Shown one piece after another: positions 16,777 to 25,602 of a stretch of DNA of 64,000 nt. Each line of letters begins with the position of its first letter. Position 1 is the stretch's first letter. Origin of the DNA: Orlajensenia flava (GTDB lineage: Bacteria; Actinomycetota; Actinomycetes; Actinomycetales; Microbacteriaceae); NCBI RefSeq assembly GCF_004801905.1, contig NZ_SSSN01000003.1:992001-1056000 (forward strand), in the 5' to 3' direction. The notes below the pieces were generated by a model. The model ran no database searches and was not told where the DNA came from. It was given only the letters and a program-made list of their open reading frames with translations. The translations under genes were made by a program, and so were the position numbers.

Positions 16777-17595
16777 TCAGGTTGGCGATGACTGGGTGGG
16801 ACGTGGCGCCTGACGCAGCACTGCGATCGAAGCGCGCAGTTCGGCCTCGGTCGAGCCGAGAGCTGAAAGTACCGAGATGGCTGTTGAACCGTAGCCACCG
16901 GTGTCGATCGGCAGTCGGGCCAGGTTGGGCAGGAGCGCCTTCTCGTTGGTGACCCATTCTCCGGCGACCGCGTTCCAGGCGTGCGCGACGAGCATCGACG
17001 CCGTGACAGCACAGAGTGCGACGTAGGCGGAGTCGCCGGTAGCGGCGCCCTTCCGCGCAGCGTTGAGAAGGAAGTCCACCTGCCACAGGTTCTGGACCAT
17101 CGCTTGACGCAGCGGCTCAGGGTACGGGGTGATCCGCGCGGCGAGGTTCGTCAACATCCCGGCACTGTCGCGAAGGGGCTTGCACGTCGCGACTTCGCCC
17201 GCATAGGCGACGTCGAGGAAGCCGAGCGGATGACCCGGCTGCACATGAAAGGCGAACTCCCCACGGCCGGCTCGCTCGCATTGTTCGGCCACCCGGCGCA
17301 CGTCCCGGAATATCCAGTCGACGGCGGTCCCGTCCACCGTCAGCCATGCCCCGCCATCGACCCACGGTCCCCACCCGCCCGGTGCCGCGACCGGCACGTC
17401 CTCACCGGTCCACCGTCGGGCGAGCTCCTCAAGGGCGGCGCGGTCGACGTCGCCTTCGTAGTAGACGCCAAGATCCACGTCGGAGTCCGGCCGATGCGTC
17501 CCGCGCGCTCGGCTTCCTCCCAGGGCGACAGCCCTGACCCCTTCGACGGCGGACAACTCGTTGGCCATCTGTTGAAGTTGCTCGTCGGCGATCAC
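16777..17595 (-). CDS. Nucleotidyltransferase (minor nucleotidyltransferase / aminoglycoside adenylyltransferase fold)
   Basis: About 272 residues. The catalytic motif ALGGSRARGTHRPDSDVDLG gives the GS-x(n)-DxD pattern of DNA polymerase beta-like nucleotidyltransferases, and a helical C-terminal domain follows (NLWQVDFLLNAARKG). Antibiotic adenylyltransferases and toxin-antitoxin MNT proteins share this core. The substrate is unknown. The start is uncertain: GTG at 17595 or 17592 gives a short natural N terminus, while a TTG at 17640 would add 15 residues. The gap 16629-16776 holds nothing I can identify. Confidence 0.82.
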   Translation of the reverse strand: MIADEQLQQMANELSAVEGVRAVALGGSRARGTHRPDSDVDLGVYYEGDVDRAALEELARRWTGEDVPVAAPGGWGPWVDGGAWLTVDGTAVDWIFRDVRRVAEQCERAGRGEFAFHVQPGHPLGFLDVAYAGEVATCKPLRDSAGMLTNLAARITPYPEPLRQAMVQNLWQVDFLLNAARKGAATGDSAYVALCAVTASMLVAHAWNAVAGEWVTNEKALLPNLARLPIDTGGYGSTAISVLSALGSTEAELRASIAVLRQAPRPTQSSPT

Positions 17596-17749
17596 CACCG
17601 GAGCATATCGACGACCCGATGAGGAGCGTGCCCCGGACAACGCGAGGATGAGTCGTCAATGTGAAATCAGGATGAACCCGATCAGGATGGCGACTCAATC
17701 GCATCACACTCGAGGATCGGCGTCGGATTGATCCCACACCACGCGGAGA

Positions 17750-18091
17750 TCACGCGGCGTTGGCCGCGTTGGTTGCACGGATGACTATCCATGTGAGCCC
17801 ACCGAGGAACACGGCGAGCGTCCCCCAGTAGGCGAGCGGGGAAGCGAGTCCGAGGGTGCTGAAGACGAGCGCAACGGCGAACGCCACCAGTGCAGGGGCT
17901 TGTCCGGCCGCGTGTCCGGAGCGCCAGGCGTCCTCGCTACGTGTGAGGGCGGGAACGCGGAGCCCGACCACGCTGTTGAGCGCTATCACGCCGCGGGCGG
18001 CGGCGAAACAGATGACGGCGACGAGCAGCAGCAATCCGGTGAAGACCCATCCCATCAGGGCCAGACCGCTGGCCGCATCCTGTGTGTGCAT
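17750..18091 (-). CDS. Small SdpI-like membrane protein
   Basis: A 113-residue protein with three hydrophobic segments and the motif IALNSVVGLRVPALTRSEDAWRSGH between the first and second. That motif resembles the SdpI/YhfL family signature. SdpI gives immunity to the SDP toxin in Bacillus, but actinobacterial relatives have no assigned role. It is divergent from the RNase HI gene, with 105 bases between starts. No toxin gene was seen beside it. Confidence 0.78.
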   Translation of the reverse strand: MHTQDAASGLALMGWVFTGLLLLVAVICFAAARGVIALNSVVGLRVPALTRSEDAWRSGHAAGQAPALVAFAVALVFSTLGLASPLAYWGTLAVFLGGLTWIVIRATNAANAA

Positions 18092-18196
18092 GCCCTCATC
18101 CTGTCCTTCACCGCGGGCGCTGTCACGTTCACCCCGGAGCGACGGGCGCGCGCAGGCTCGAATAGCATGGAGGGTCCCCCAGCGCTTGGAGCATCC

Positions 18197-18883
18197 GTGA
18201 CGATCATCGCCGCCGCCGACGGTTCCGCGCTCGGCAACCCCGGTCCTGCCGGTTGGGCCTGGTACGTCGACGAGAACACCTGGGCGGCCGGCGGATGGAA
18301 GCACGGCACCAACAACATCGGCGAACTCACCGCGGTGCTCGAGCTGTTCACGGCTACGGCGCACGTCGATGACGACCTCCTCGTGCTGTGCGACAGCCAG
18401 TACGTCATCAACTCGGTCACCAAGTGGATGCCCGGCTGGAAGCGCAAGGGATGGCGCAAGGGCGATGGCAAGCCGGTGCTCAACCTCGAGCTGATGAAGG
18501 AGCTGGACGCGGCCATCGCCGGGCGGCGTTACCGGTTCGAGTGGATCAAGGGCCACGCCGGCCATCCGCTCAATGAGGCGGCCGACGAGCGCGCCCGCGG
18601 AGCCGCCGAGGCCTATCAGCGCGGGACCGCCGTGCCGAGCGGACCCGGCTATCCCGGGGCGGCATCCGCGGATCCGGCAAAGGCTGCTCCGGCCGCAAGG
18701 GCAGAGCCGGCAGCCACTCCGGTGCGGCCGAGTGCCCAGCCGACCCTGTTCGAGGACGCCGCACCCGCAGCCGAGAGTGTCGACGTCACCGTTCGGCTCA
18801 CCGCCGACGAGCACGCCCGCATCGAACGTCGCGCCCGCGCGCAGGGCCTCTCTGTCGAGGAAGCCCTGCGTGGGCTGATCTGA
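18197..18883 (+). CDS. rnhA: Ribonuclease HI with C-terminal extension
   Basis: A 228-residue protein. Residues 1-140 are RNase HI, which cleaves RNA in RNA-DNA hybrids. The metal-binding residues are D8 (AADGS), E43 (GELTAV), D66 (LCDSQY) and D130, with H120 in the KGHAGH loop. Residues about 140-195 are an Ala/Pro-rich linker, and the end (VTVRLTADEHARIERRA) looks like a ribbon-helix-helix or mobilisation-type helix pair. GTG 18197 follows GGAG with 5-base spacing and is preferred over ATG 18167. Confidence 0.93.
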   Translation: MTIIAAADGSALGNPGPAGWAWYVDENTWAAGGWKHGTNNIGELTAVLELFTATAHVDDDLLVLCDSQYVINSVTKWMPGWKRKGWRKGDGKPVLNLELMKELDAAIAGRRYRFEWIKGHAGHPLNEAADERARGAAEAYQRGTAVPSGPGYPGAASADPAKAAPAARAEPAATPVRPSAQPTLFEDAAPAAESVDVTVRLTADEHARIERRARAQGLSVEEALRGLI

Positions 18884-18938
18884 CAACGATCACCCGCTGT
18901 CGACATCGCGGAGCCCGCCAGTACGGCATGATGACGAC

Positions 18939-19340
18939 ATGACCTCCCTCACGCCGCTCGGCGACCCCTCATCGTCGACCCCTGTCGGCCCACCGCCGCC
19001 CCCACTCCAGCAGCCCGCTCCCGTCGTGCCGGGCCGAACCCTCGGCATCGTCGGGTTCGCCCTGTCGTTCTTCGCCGTGCTGAATCTGGCCGGGCTGGTT
19101 CTGTGCATCGTCGCCCTCGTGCGCTCGAAGCGGGCGGGCTCGGGCAACGGCTTCGCGCTCGCCGGAATCATCATCGCGTCGATCGGAATCGCCATCGCCG
19201 TGCTGATCGCCGCGCTCACCATCCCGATGCTCGTCGACGCGGCGCTGACCTGCCAGCGGCTGGGCGATGGCGTGCACCAGGTCGGCAACGCCACCTACAC
19301 CTGCACGCCCACCTCCTTCCGGGTGTTCCACAGCATGTGA
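18939..19340 (+). CDS. DUF4190-type small membrane protein
   Basis: A 133-residue protein. The N terminus is Pro-rich (VGPPPPPLQQP), followed by two hydrophobic helices around a basic turn (ALVRSKRAGSGNGFALAGIII). This is the DUF4190 layout. The C-terminal 35 residues carry two Cys (TCQRL and YTCTP) on the outer side. Its stop overlaps the GTG start of the following DUF72 gene, so the two are coupled. No function is known. Confidence 0.85.
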   Translation: MTSLTPLGDPSSSTPVGPPPPPLQQPAPVVPGRTLGIVGFALSFFAVLNLAGLVLCIVALVRSKRAGSGNGFALAGIIIASIGIAIAVLIAALTIPMLVDAALTCQRLGDGVHQVGNATYTCTPTSFRVFHSM

Positions 19341-20071
19341 CCGTGGTCGTCACGATCGGCACGTCGGGTTGGTCGTACGACCATTGGGAGGGCGTGCTCT
19401 ACGAGCCCGGGCTGCCGGCGCGGGATCGTCTCGAGCGCTATGCGAGTGCCTTCCGCACCGCCGAGCTCAACGCGAGCTTCTACCGATGGCCGCAGACGGC
19501 GGCGTTCCGGAACTGGCGGCGTCGCCTGCCCGAGGGCTTTCTGCTCTCGGTGAAGGCGGCGCGCGGGCTCACCCACGGCAAACGCCTCTACTCCCCCGAG
19601 GTCTGGCTCGAACGGATGAGCGCCGGTTGGCACGACCTCGGCGAGCGCCGCGGTGCCATCCTCGTGCAGCTGCCCCCGTCACTCGAGCGCGACGATGACC
19701 GGCTGGCCTACTTCCTCGACCGGCGACCGTGGTGGATGCGCATGGCCGTGGAGCTCCGCCACGACAGCTGGAACACCGATGCGGTCTTCGAGCTGCTCGA
19801 ACGCCGCGGTGTCGCGTATTGCGTGATGAGCGGCGCCGGCCTCCCGTGCATTCTGCGGGCCACGTCCGATCTGGTCTACCTGCGCCTGCACGGGCCAGAC
19901 CACGACCACCTCTACGGCGGGTCGTACTCGGACGCCGACCTGGGCTGGTGGGCCGACCGCATCCGCGAATGGGAGCACGCCGGCCGCGACGTCTTCGCCT
20001 ACTTCAACAACGACGGGGGCGGCAACGCGGTACGCAACGCGTCGACCCTGAGACGGATGCTCGGAGTCTGA
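19337..20071 (+). CDS. DUF72 domain protein
   Basis: A 244-residue protein of the DUF72/YecE family, a TIM-barrel fold. Recognisable are the start TIGTSGWSYDHWEGVLY, the ELNASFYRWP strand and the final VFAYFNNDGGGNAVRNA. The biochemical role is unknown, although a nuclease or isomerase relation has been suggested for the fold. The start is GTG at 19337 (or 19343), overlapping the DUF4190 stop by 4 bases (GTGA), which suggests translational coupling. Confidence 0.92.
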   Translation: MTVVVTIGTSGWSYDHWEGVLYEPGLPARDRLERYASAFRTAELNASFYRWPQTAAFRNWRRRLPEGFLLSVKAARGLTHGKRLYSPEVWLERMSAGWHDLGERRGAILVQLPPSLERDDDRLAYFLDRRPWWMRMAVELRHDSWNTDAVFELLERRGVAYCVMSGAGLPCILRATSDLVYLRLHGPDHDHLYGGSYSDADLGWWADRIREWEHAGRDVFAYFNNDGGGNAVRNASTLRRMLGV

Positions 20072-20074
20072 GCG

Positions 20075-20821
20075 TCACGCCGAGAGTCGAGCGGCGCGAG
20101 CGGCTTCGAGCCGGATGCCCTCGGCCCGCGTCAGGAGCCCGTCACGCAGGTAACCCGCGTAGCCCCCGGGAGTGCGTCCCACCGGTCGACCGGACGTGAG
20201 CACCCAGCAGGCGTCGGTAGCCTCGACCCGCGCGCCGGCGAGGACGGCATGCTCCACCAACTGCACGTCCTCGTGCTCGGGCACCGACGCGAAGCCGCCG
20301 GCGCGGCGGTAGACATCCGCCCGTATGCCGAGGTTCGCGCCGTGCACGTGTCCGTTCGCCACACCAGGCACGTGGGTGAGACGCCAGGCGTCGAGCTGCT
20401 CGTCGGTGAGGTCGGCGACGTCGGGGCGCACCGTGCCCACCATGATGTCGACGCCCTGCCTGGCGAGGTCGATCTGGACGGTGAGCCAGTTCGACGGAAC
20501 CGCCGAGTCGGCATCGGTGTTGGCGATCCAGACGGCGGAGGGTTCCGCTGCCTCGCGAAGGGCTGCGGTGACGCCAGCCGACCGGGCGAATCCGACCGCG
20601 CGGGCGTGCACCGTGACGACCTCGACATCGAAGCGCGCGGCGATGGCGGCCGACTGGTCGGAGCACTCGTCGAGAACGACCGTGACACTGACCGGCACGT
20701 CGGGAGCGAGGCGCGCGGCATCCGCTCTCGCCTCGTCCATGGCGACCAGGCATCGACCGAGGAGGGCCTCCTCGTCGTGCACCGGGATGACCACCACGAC
20801 GCCGTCCAGCGCGGCCGTCAC
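20075..20821 (-). CDS. Family 2 glycosyltransferase
   Basis: A 248-residue inverting GT-A glycosyltransferase. It begins VVVVIPVHDEEALLGRC, has the nucleotide-sugar DxD-type region IANTDADSAVPSNW, and an EHEDVQLVEHAV acceptor/base motif. It has no membrane helices, so it acts in the cytosol or at the inner face of the membrane. It is the third gene of a coupled operon: its ATG overlaps the stop of the PIG-L/methyltransferase gene as ATGA. The context points to modification of a small glycoconjugate that is also deacetylated and methylated. Confidence 0.92.
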   Translation of the reverse strand: MTAALDGVVVVIPVHDEEALLGRCLVAMDEARADAARLAPDVPVSVTVVLDECSDQSAAIAARFDVEVVTVHARAVGFARSAGVTAALREAAEPSAVWIANTDADSAVPSNWLTVQIDLARQGVDIMVGTVRPDVADLTDEQLDAWRLTHVPGVANGHVHGANLGIRADVYRRAGGFASVPEHEDVQLVEHAVLAGARVEATDACWVLTSGRPVGRTPGGYAGYLRDGLLTRAEGIRLEAARAARLSA

Positions 20822-22200
20822 GGGAGGAGGCCTGTCTCTCGCGCTACCGAACGAGCGCCGGAACGCCCGAACACCTCGAGCACGAAGTCCTCCTCGACGT
20901 GAGACGCCAGGCGGGTGAGTCCCGGAGATCGGCGGATGCGCGCGTGCACCTCATCCCCGTTCGACGGATACTCCGCGACCGGATGCCGCCAGTGGCAGGC
21001 GAGCAGATGGCCGTCCGGCGTCAGCGACTCGTCGACGTAGGCGAGGGCCCGATCGAGGTCAGCAGGGGACCAGTAGTAGCCCACCTCGGAGAGCACCACG
21101 AGGTCGAACTCGTCGGTCGGCCACTCCCTCGGCACGTCCATGCGGGCGAATGCTGCCGACGGCACGTCGTCGAGGCGCTCGCGCGCTCTCACCAGTGGCT
21201 TCTCGGCGATGTCGACCCCGAGGATGCGCTCCGCCCGCGCGGCGAGAAGTTGCGTCAGCGCTCCTGTCGAGCATCCGACCTCGAGCGCCGATCGGTACCG
21301 GGGGCGAGGCAGGGACGCCACCGTGACGGCCCGCTTCCTCTCCTCGTACCAGCGTGTCTCGAAGCCCCACGGATCATCGCGGTCCGCGTAGAAGTCGGTG
21401 AAGAAGTCCGAGCCGAGACTGTCGCCGTCGCCGCCCTCGGCCGCCCCCGTGGCCGCGAGAACGAAGGTCTCGAACTCCCGGTCGAAGTGCTCGAGCATGC
21501 GCGGTCCGACGACGGCCGAGTCTGCTTCGTTCGAGGAGAGCGGCTCGACCTGACTCGCGTGCGCGCGCATCGCGAGCCTCTTGGTCGAGCGCGCATCATC
21601 GGTGAGCGACAGGAGCCGCACGTCGCCGCGGGGCAGGTCGCCGGGCCGGGCCCAGTGCCAGAACCAGATCGGGTATCCGGCATATCGGGCGCCGGCCTCC
21701 GCGGCGACGGCCTCCGATACCTCCCCGGCGATGCGGTGGTCGCGATGGCCATCGGCCGTCCATGGCGCGACGACAAGGGTGTCCACCGGCTCGGACCCGG
21801 TCGAGTGCACGGCGGCCGAGAGGCCGCTGGCCAAGATCTCGGTGTTCTCACGCAGCCCGCCATCCGGAATCCCGAGGAACACGATCCGAGCGCCGGGAGC
21901 CAGCGCATCGACCGCCGCGACGAGCTCCCCACGACGTGCCGCTGCGAGCTCGCGAGGCGTGCGTGTCGGCGAATCGGGATGGGAGCCCTCGCCATCGGTC
22001 GCCACGACGACCGTGACGGATCCTCCGGCGGCGTGCGTCTGGGCGATGAGTCCGGCGGCACCGAGCGTCTCGTCATCGGGATGGGCGGCCACGACGACGA
22101 GGGCCCGGCAGGACGACTCGAAATCGGCGAACGGATGCCCCGCGAACGTCGCCGACCAGTCCTTCTCGGGCGTGCCGGGGTCACGATGGTCGAAGCTCAC
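20818..22200 (-). CDS. Bifunctional PIG-L-family deacetylase / SAM-dependent methyltransferase
   Basis: A 460-residue fusion. Residues about 30-250 are a LmbE/PIG-L zinc N-deacetylase with AHPDDE at 39-44 and the second metal motif GHRDH at 151-155. Residues about 265-455 are a class I methyltransferase of the NodS type, with SAM loop LEVGCSTGAL near 307-315 and an acidic GVDIAEK strand. PIG-L enzymes remove acetyl from N-acetylglucosamine-type sugars, and NodS methylates the freed amine, so one polypeptide could do both steps. The start GTG 22200 overlaps the upstream stop as GTGA, and its stop overlaps the next start as ATGA. Confidence 0.93.
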   Translation of the reverse strand: MSFDHRDPGTPEKDWSATFAGHPFADFESSCRALVVVAAHPDDETLGAAGLIAQTHAAGGSVTVVVATDGEGSHPDSPTRTPRELAAARRGELVAAVDALAPGARIVFLGIPDGGLRENTEILASGLSAAVHSTGSEPVDTLVVAPWTADGHRDHRIAGEVSEAVAAEAGARYAGYPIWFWHWARPGDLPRGDVRLLSLTDDARSTKRLAMRAHASQVEPLSSNEADSAVVGPRMLEHFDREFETFVLAATGAAEGGDGDSLGSDFFTDFYADRDDPWGFETRWYEERKRAVTVASLPRPRYRSALEVGCSTGALTQLLAARAERILGVDIAEKPLVRARERLDDVPSAAFARMDVPREWPTDEFDLVVLSEVGYYWSPADLDRALAYVDESLTPDGHLLACHWRHPVAEYPSNGDEVHARIRRSPGLTRLASHVEEDFVLEVFGRSGARSVARETGLLP

Positions 22201-23255
22201 CACAGCGTTCCACCCGCCGCGACCTTGCGACCCAGTGACGCGTCGTCGCGCTCGGCGTGGTGCTGGCGCACGTACACCTGCAGGTCGGCGACCCGGCGCG
22301 CGTACGCCTCGTCGGACGTGAGGGGTCCGGGTCCGAGGCCGTGCGCGGAGTGCAGGAGCGCCTGCTCGACGGCGGTCGCGACGACTGATCGCGCGCGACC
22401 GGCGATGACGGTCGGCGCGATGCCGGTACGTCCATCCGCTCGATCGGCCGCGTCCGCGAGCGCCGCGCGCGCACCCCAGAGAGCCGCGTCGGCCGCCCCG
22501 AGGTGCATCGCCGTCAGGGGCTCGTCGGTCGCGGATGCCGCGGCGGCGAGCCACTCGAGGAGCCCGATGGCGCCGCCCCACCAGCACGCGGCGACCCCGA
22601 TGCCGCCCCAGGCGAAGCCGGGTCGCTCGAGGTACCAGCCGGGTCCGCCGACCGGTACAGCCGCGGCGGCGTCGAAGTCGACGGCAGCGCTCACGATGCC
22701 GCTGAGCCCGCGCGCGACCCACGGACCGTCGTGCGGGCTCACTCCGGTCGAGCGCAGGTCGACGGCGAACAGCCCGCGCTCTCCGCCGTCGAGGTGTGCG
22801 GTGACGAGGGCGTGGGACAGTCGGCCCGCTAGAGAGCACCACGGCTTGGTTCCCGTGATGGACCAGGCGTCGCCGTCACGGGTCGCCTCGAGGCGCATCC
22901 CCCGTCCTTCGGCGGCGTACACTCCCCACGTCGACCCGGCGTCCGCGTCGATTGCCGCCAGCTCGGGGCTTCCGGCATCGGACAGGATGGCGAGCGCATC
23001 GAGGTGGGGCTCGAGGATGCGCGCGGCAGCGACATCCTGAAGCGCCGTGTTCGCGAGCACCTCCCACACCTCGCGGTGGGTGGGGCGACCGCCGGAGTAG
23101 AGGTCGGACCCGACCGAGACGCTTAGCGCGAGCGTCGCGTCGACATCCACTCCGAGTCCCGGCACGCCTGTCGAGGCGGCCACGACATCCGTCACCCGGC
23201 GGGAAGGCTCGTCGCCGAGCGAGAGCACGAGCGGCGCCGGGGGCACAGGAGTCAT
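22197..23255 (-). CDS. Acyl-CoA dehydrogenase-like protein
   Basis: A 352-residue protein of the acyl-CoA dehydrogenase fold, shorter than the usual 380-400. The middle beta domain is recognisable (WSITGTKPWCSLAGRLSHALV) and the C-terminal four-helix domain follows (QALLHSAHGLGPGPLTSDEAYARRVADL). I could not identify the catalytic Glu with certainty. It is the first gene of the operon with the PIG-L/methyltransferase and the glycosyltransferase. Its substrate may therefore be a carrier-bound or sugar-linked acyl group rather than a beta-oxidation intermediate, which is inference. Confidence 0.85.
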   Translation of the reverse strand: MTPVPPAPLVLSLGDEPSRRVTDVVAASTGVPGLGVDVDATLALSVSVGSDLYSGGRPTHREVWEVLANTALQDVAAARILEPHLDALAILSDAGSPELAAIDADAGSTWGVYAAEGRGMRLEATRDGDAWSITGTKPWCSLAGRLSHALVTAHLDGGERGLFAVDLRSTGVSPHDGPWVARGLSGIVSAAVDFDAAAAVPVGGPGWYLERPGFAWGGIGVAACWWGGAIGLLEWLAAAASATDEPLTAMHLGAADAALWGARAALADAADRADGRTGIAPTVIAGRARSVVATAVEQALLHSAHGLGPGPLTSDEAYARRVADLQVYVRQHHAERDDASLGRKVAAGGTLW

Positions 23256-23337
23256 CTTCCGATCATCACAGGGCCCCGACGTGCACCGAGGGGGCTGGAC
23301 TCGACAGGGCGGGGGCGCTACGGACGGAGGGACCGAC

Positions 23338-25092
23338 TCAGTCGGTGGTGCCGAACAAACCGTCACCGTGCTTCTTCAGCACCGCGTACGCGTCGGCGAA
23401 GTTGTCGGGCAAGGGGGCTTCGGGCTCGTACTTGGCCAACATGATGCCGATGAGACCGAGGGCAGGAGGCGTCAGCGGGCGCTCGGTGTCCTGGGCGTTG
23501 CGGCTGTCGGGCTTCGCCTCCGGGTTGGGCGGGACGTAGGGCTTGCCGACCGTCGGCCACAGCACCGGCTGCCTCGGCTTCTCGAGGTTCACGGCGTTGA
23601 AGATGGAGGTGGCGGTGGCATCGCGTTCCGTCAGCGGCGTGAGTCCGTGCATCTCCCAGAGCGTCTTGGCGAGCGAGCCGTGATGCATCGTCTCGTTGAT
23701 GACGGTGCCGGCGCGCGTGTATGCGGAGACGACGATGGTCGGGACCCGGAGTCCCAGCCGGTCGAACGTGAAGCCCATCTCGCCCTCTTCGCGTCTCTTG
23801 GACGGCGAAGCGGCGGGAGGCGGCGCGACGTGGTCGTAGAGTCCGCCGTGCTCGTCGAAGGTCACGAGCAGGACCGTGTTCATGGCGTTCGACCCGGAGT
23901 GCGACTCGCCGTTCTTGATCGAGGTGTACACCTCGGCGAGGAGGGACTCGCCGGCGCGGAGATCGGAGAGAGCCACCTCGTAGCTGGGCATCGGCTGATC
24001 CTTGCCCGCCGCGTGGGCCCCCAGCGGTTTGCTGACCGGCGGATGCATGTCGTTGTGGTCGAACACCATGCGCGGTTCCACGAAGGAGTATTCGGGCAGG
24101 TTGCCGTCGGCCACATCCTTGTGGAACTGCTCCATGCTGCGGAAGTTGCTCTTCCAGTACTTCTCGATGGAGGGCGCGCTGAGGAAGCCGGTGAGCGAGA
24201 CCACCTGGTCGGCGTCGTAGTAGACGCGCCAGCTGAGGCCGGCGTCCTCGAGCCGATTGAAGATGGTGGGAACCGCAGGGGCATCGAGCCATTTGCTCAT
24301 GTACCCGGGGCCGCCGTTCGTGACGAAACCGTGCGCGGTACTGGCGTGGAAGAAGGAGCGGTTGCAGAAGGTCTGAGAGGGAACCGCCGCGAACCAGTGG
24401 TCGTAGACGGCGAAGCCACGCGCGAGCGTCGAGAAGACCGGCAGCATCTCGGGCGTGAACCCGCCCATCACGTTCGCGGCCTCGACTGCGCTCGGTGCCC
24501 GACCACGCGTCAGCGCGAAGTTGACGGCGTAGTCCTTGACGAAGCCGTCCATGGTGGGCGATCTGGTGTCGGCTGGCGCATTCCAGGGGGCGACCACACC
24601 GTGGCGCAACAGGTCGGAGTTGGTCTCGGGATCGAATCCGCCGAACAGTTGAGTGTTCACGTGAGGGTAGAACTCGCCCGGGTCGGGATCGGGCTGGGCC
24701 ATGATCTCGTCGGTGGACCCGGTGTAGACGTGGGCTGCCACCGGCACTCCGTCGATACCGGGGTTGGAGTGCACCCTCTCGTCGACGCCCTCGAACGACT
24801 GACCGGCGCGCAGGCCGCCGTCGGCGTACAGGCGGCCCAGCAGGTGGTCGAACGAGCGGTTCTCGAACATCAGCACGACGACGTGGTCGAAACCCGGCTC
24901 GGAGCGCTTCTTCAGTGGCGTGAAGCCGAGATCCTCCCTCGGGTCGAGGCCGCTTTTTGCCGCTGCGGTGACGGCGCCGCCCGCCGCGAGGCCGGCCGCG
25001 CCGATGCCGGCGACCCGGAAGAAGTCGCGTCGCGACGTGCCGGCGCGCTTCGATGCGCCGCGGTCGGCGGGAGGTGTCGTCGGCTCGGGCAC
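23338..25092 (-). CDS. Tat-exported phosphoesterase (phospholipase C / acid phosphatase family)
   Basis: A 584-residue protein of the phosphoesterase family that includes bacterial phospholipase C and AcpA. It starts with a twin-arginine signal (SRRDFFRVAG at about residues 20-29, then AAGLAAGGAV). Family metal and active-site motifs follow: VVVLMFENRSFDHLLG, and later LLVTFDEHGGLYDHVAPP and VPTIVVSAYTRAGTV. It probably acts outside the cell on phosphate esters or phospholipids. GTG 25092 follows GAGGGG with 7-base spacing and is preferred over ATG 25131. The gap to the ACAD gene (23256-23337) holds nothing notable. Confidence 0.92.
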   Translation of the reverse strand: MPEPTTPPADRGASKRAGTSRRDFFRVAGIGAAGLAAGGAVTAAAKSGLDPREDLGFTPLKKRSEPGFDHVVVLMFENRSFDHLLGRLYADGGLRAGQSFEGVDERVHSNPGIDGVPVAAHVYTGSTDEIMAQPDPDPGEFYPHVNTQLFGGFDPETNSDLLRHGVVAPWNAPADTRSPTMDGFVKDYAVNFALTRGRAPSAVEAANVMGGFTPEMLPVFSTLARGFAVYDHWFAAVPSQTFCNRSFFHASTAHGFVTNGGPGYMSKWLDAPAVPTIFNRLEDAGLSWRVYYDADQVVSLTGFLSAPSIEKYWKSNFRSMEQFHKDVADGNLPEYSFVEPRMVFDHNDMHPPVSKPLGAHAAGKDQPMPSYEVALSDLRAGESLLAEVYTSIKNGESHSGSNAMNTVLLVTFDEHGGLYDHVAPPPAASPSKRREEGEMGFTFDRLGLRVPTIVVSAYTRAGTVINETMHHGSLAKTLWEMHGLTPLTERDATATSIFNAVNLEKPRQPVLWPTVGKPYVPPNPEAKPDSRNAQDTERPLTPPALGLIGIMLAKYEPEAPLPDNFADAYAVLKKHGDGLFGTTD

Positions 25093-25262
25093 TGCTGTTC
25101 CCCTCTTGTGCTGGTTAAAGCGTACGGCCACCTGAGCGACGGATGCGGGCGAACGACGGCATCCGTTCGCCCGCTGGACGGGGAAGTCAACCGCCTCGCC
25201 CGCGCGCGTCGGTCGATCTACGGTCGTATCGAGCCCCGCCGGGGACGGAGACGAGGAACACG

Positions 25263-25565
25263 ATGAGCAACACGAACGGTCACAACGACCCCGACATCGC
25301 CAGCGGCGCGATCACGGATGCCGACTTTCAGCACCAGGCCGGCGGTGAAGTCGAGAACTCCGCGGCGGCCGTCGCCAAGGACACCACCGAGAGCCCGTCG
25401 AGCGAGTCGGAGACGGCGGCGAAGCAGGCCGATCCGATGCCGGCGGGGGTGGATGAGGACATCGACCGCTCGGGCATCAACGCGGTGCCCGGAACCGGTG
25501 GCCCGGATGATGGCGGCGACATCGATGTCGATCCGGCAGATCTCAACATGCCCGGGCGCAGCTGA
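25263..25565 (+). CDS. Small acidic hypothetical protein
   Basis: A 100-residue hydrophilic, Asp/Glu/Ser/Gly-rich protein with no hydrophobic segment, likely disordered. It starts MSNTNGHNDPDIASGAI and ends DLNMPGRS. A GACGAGGA stretch precedes the ATG. Such short acidic proteins are conserved in some Microbacteriaceae, but I know no function for it. A perfect hairpin follows its stop. Confidence 0.7.
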   Translation: MSNTNGHNDPDIASGAITDADFQHQAGGEVENSAAAVAKDTTESPSSESETAAKQADPMPAGVDEDIDRSGINAVPGTGGPDDGGDIDVDPADLNMPGRS

Positions 25566-25574
25566 GCCCTCGGG

Positions 25575-25602
25575 AGCGCGGCCGCATCACGTCGGCCGCG
25601 CT
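25575..25602. terminator. Bidirectional terminator hairpin
   Basis: AGCGCGGCCG (25575-25584) and CGGCCGCGCT (25593-25602) form a perfect 10-bp stem with an 8-base loop between two convergent genes. It overlaps the last codons of the minus-strand gene ending at 25587. It lacks a T tract. Confidence 0.65.

Noticed and set aside
23281-25266. 661-residue plus-strand frame over the phosphoesterase
   Set aside because: Antisense of a protein with Tat signal and full family motifs.
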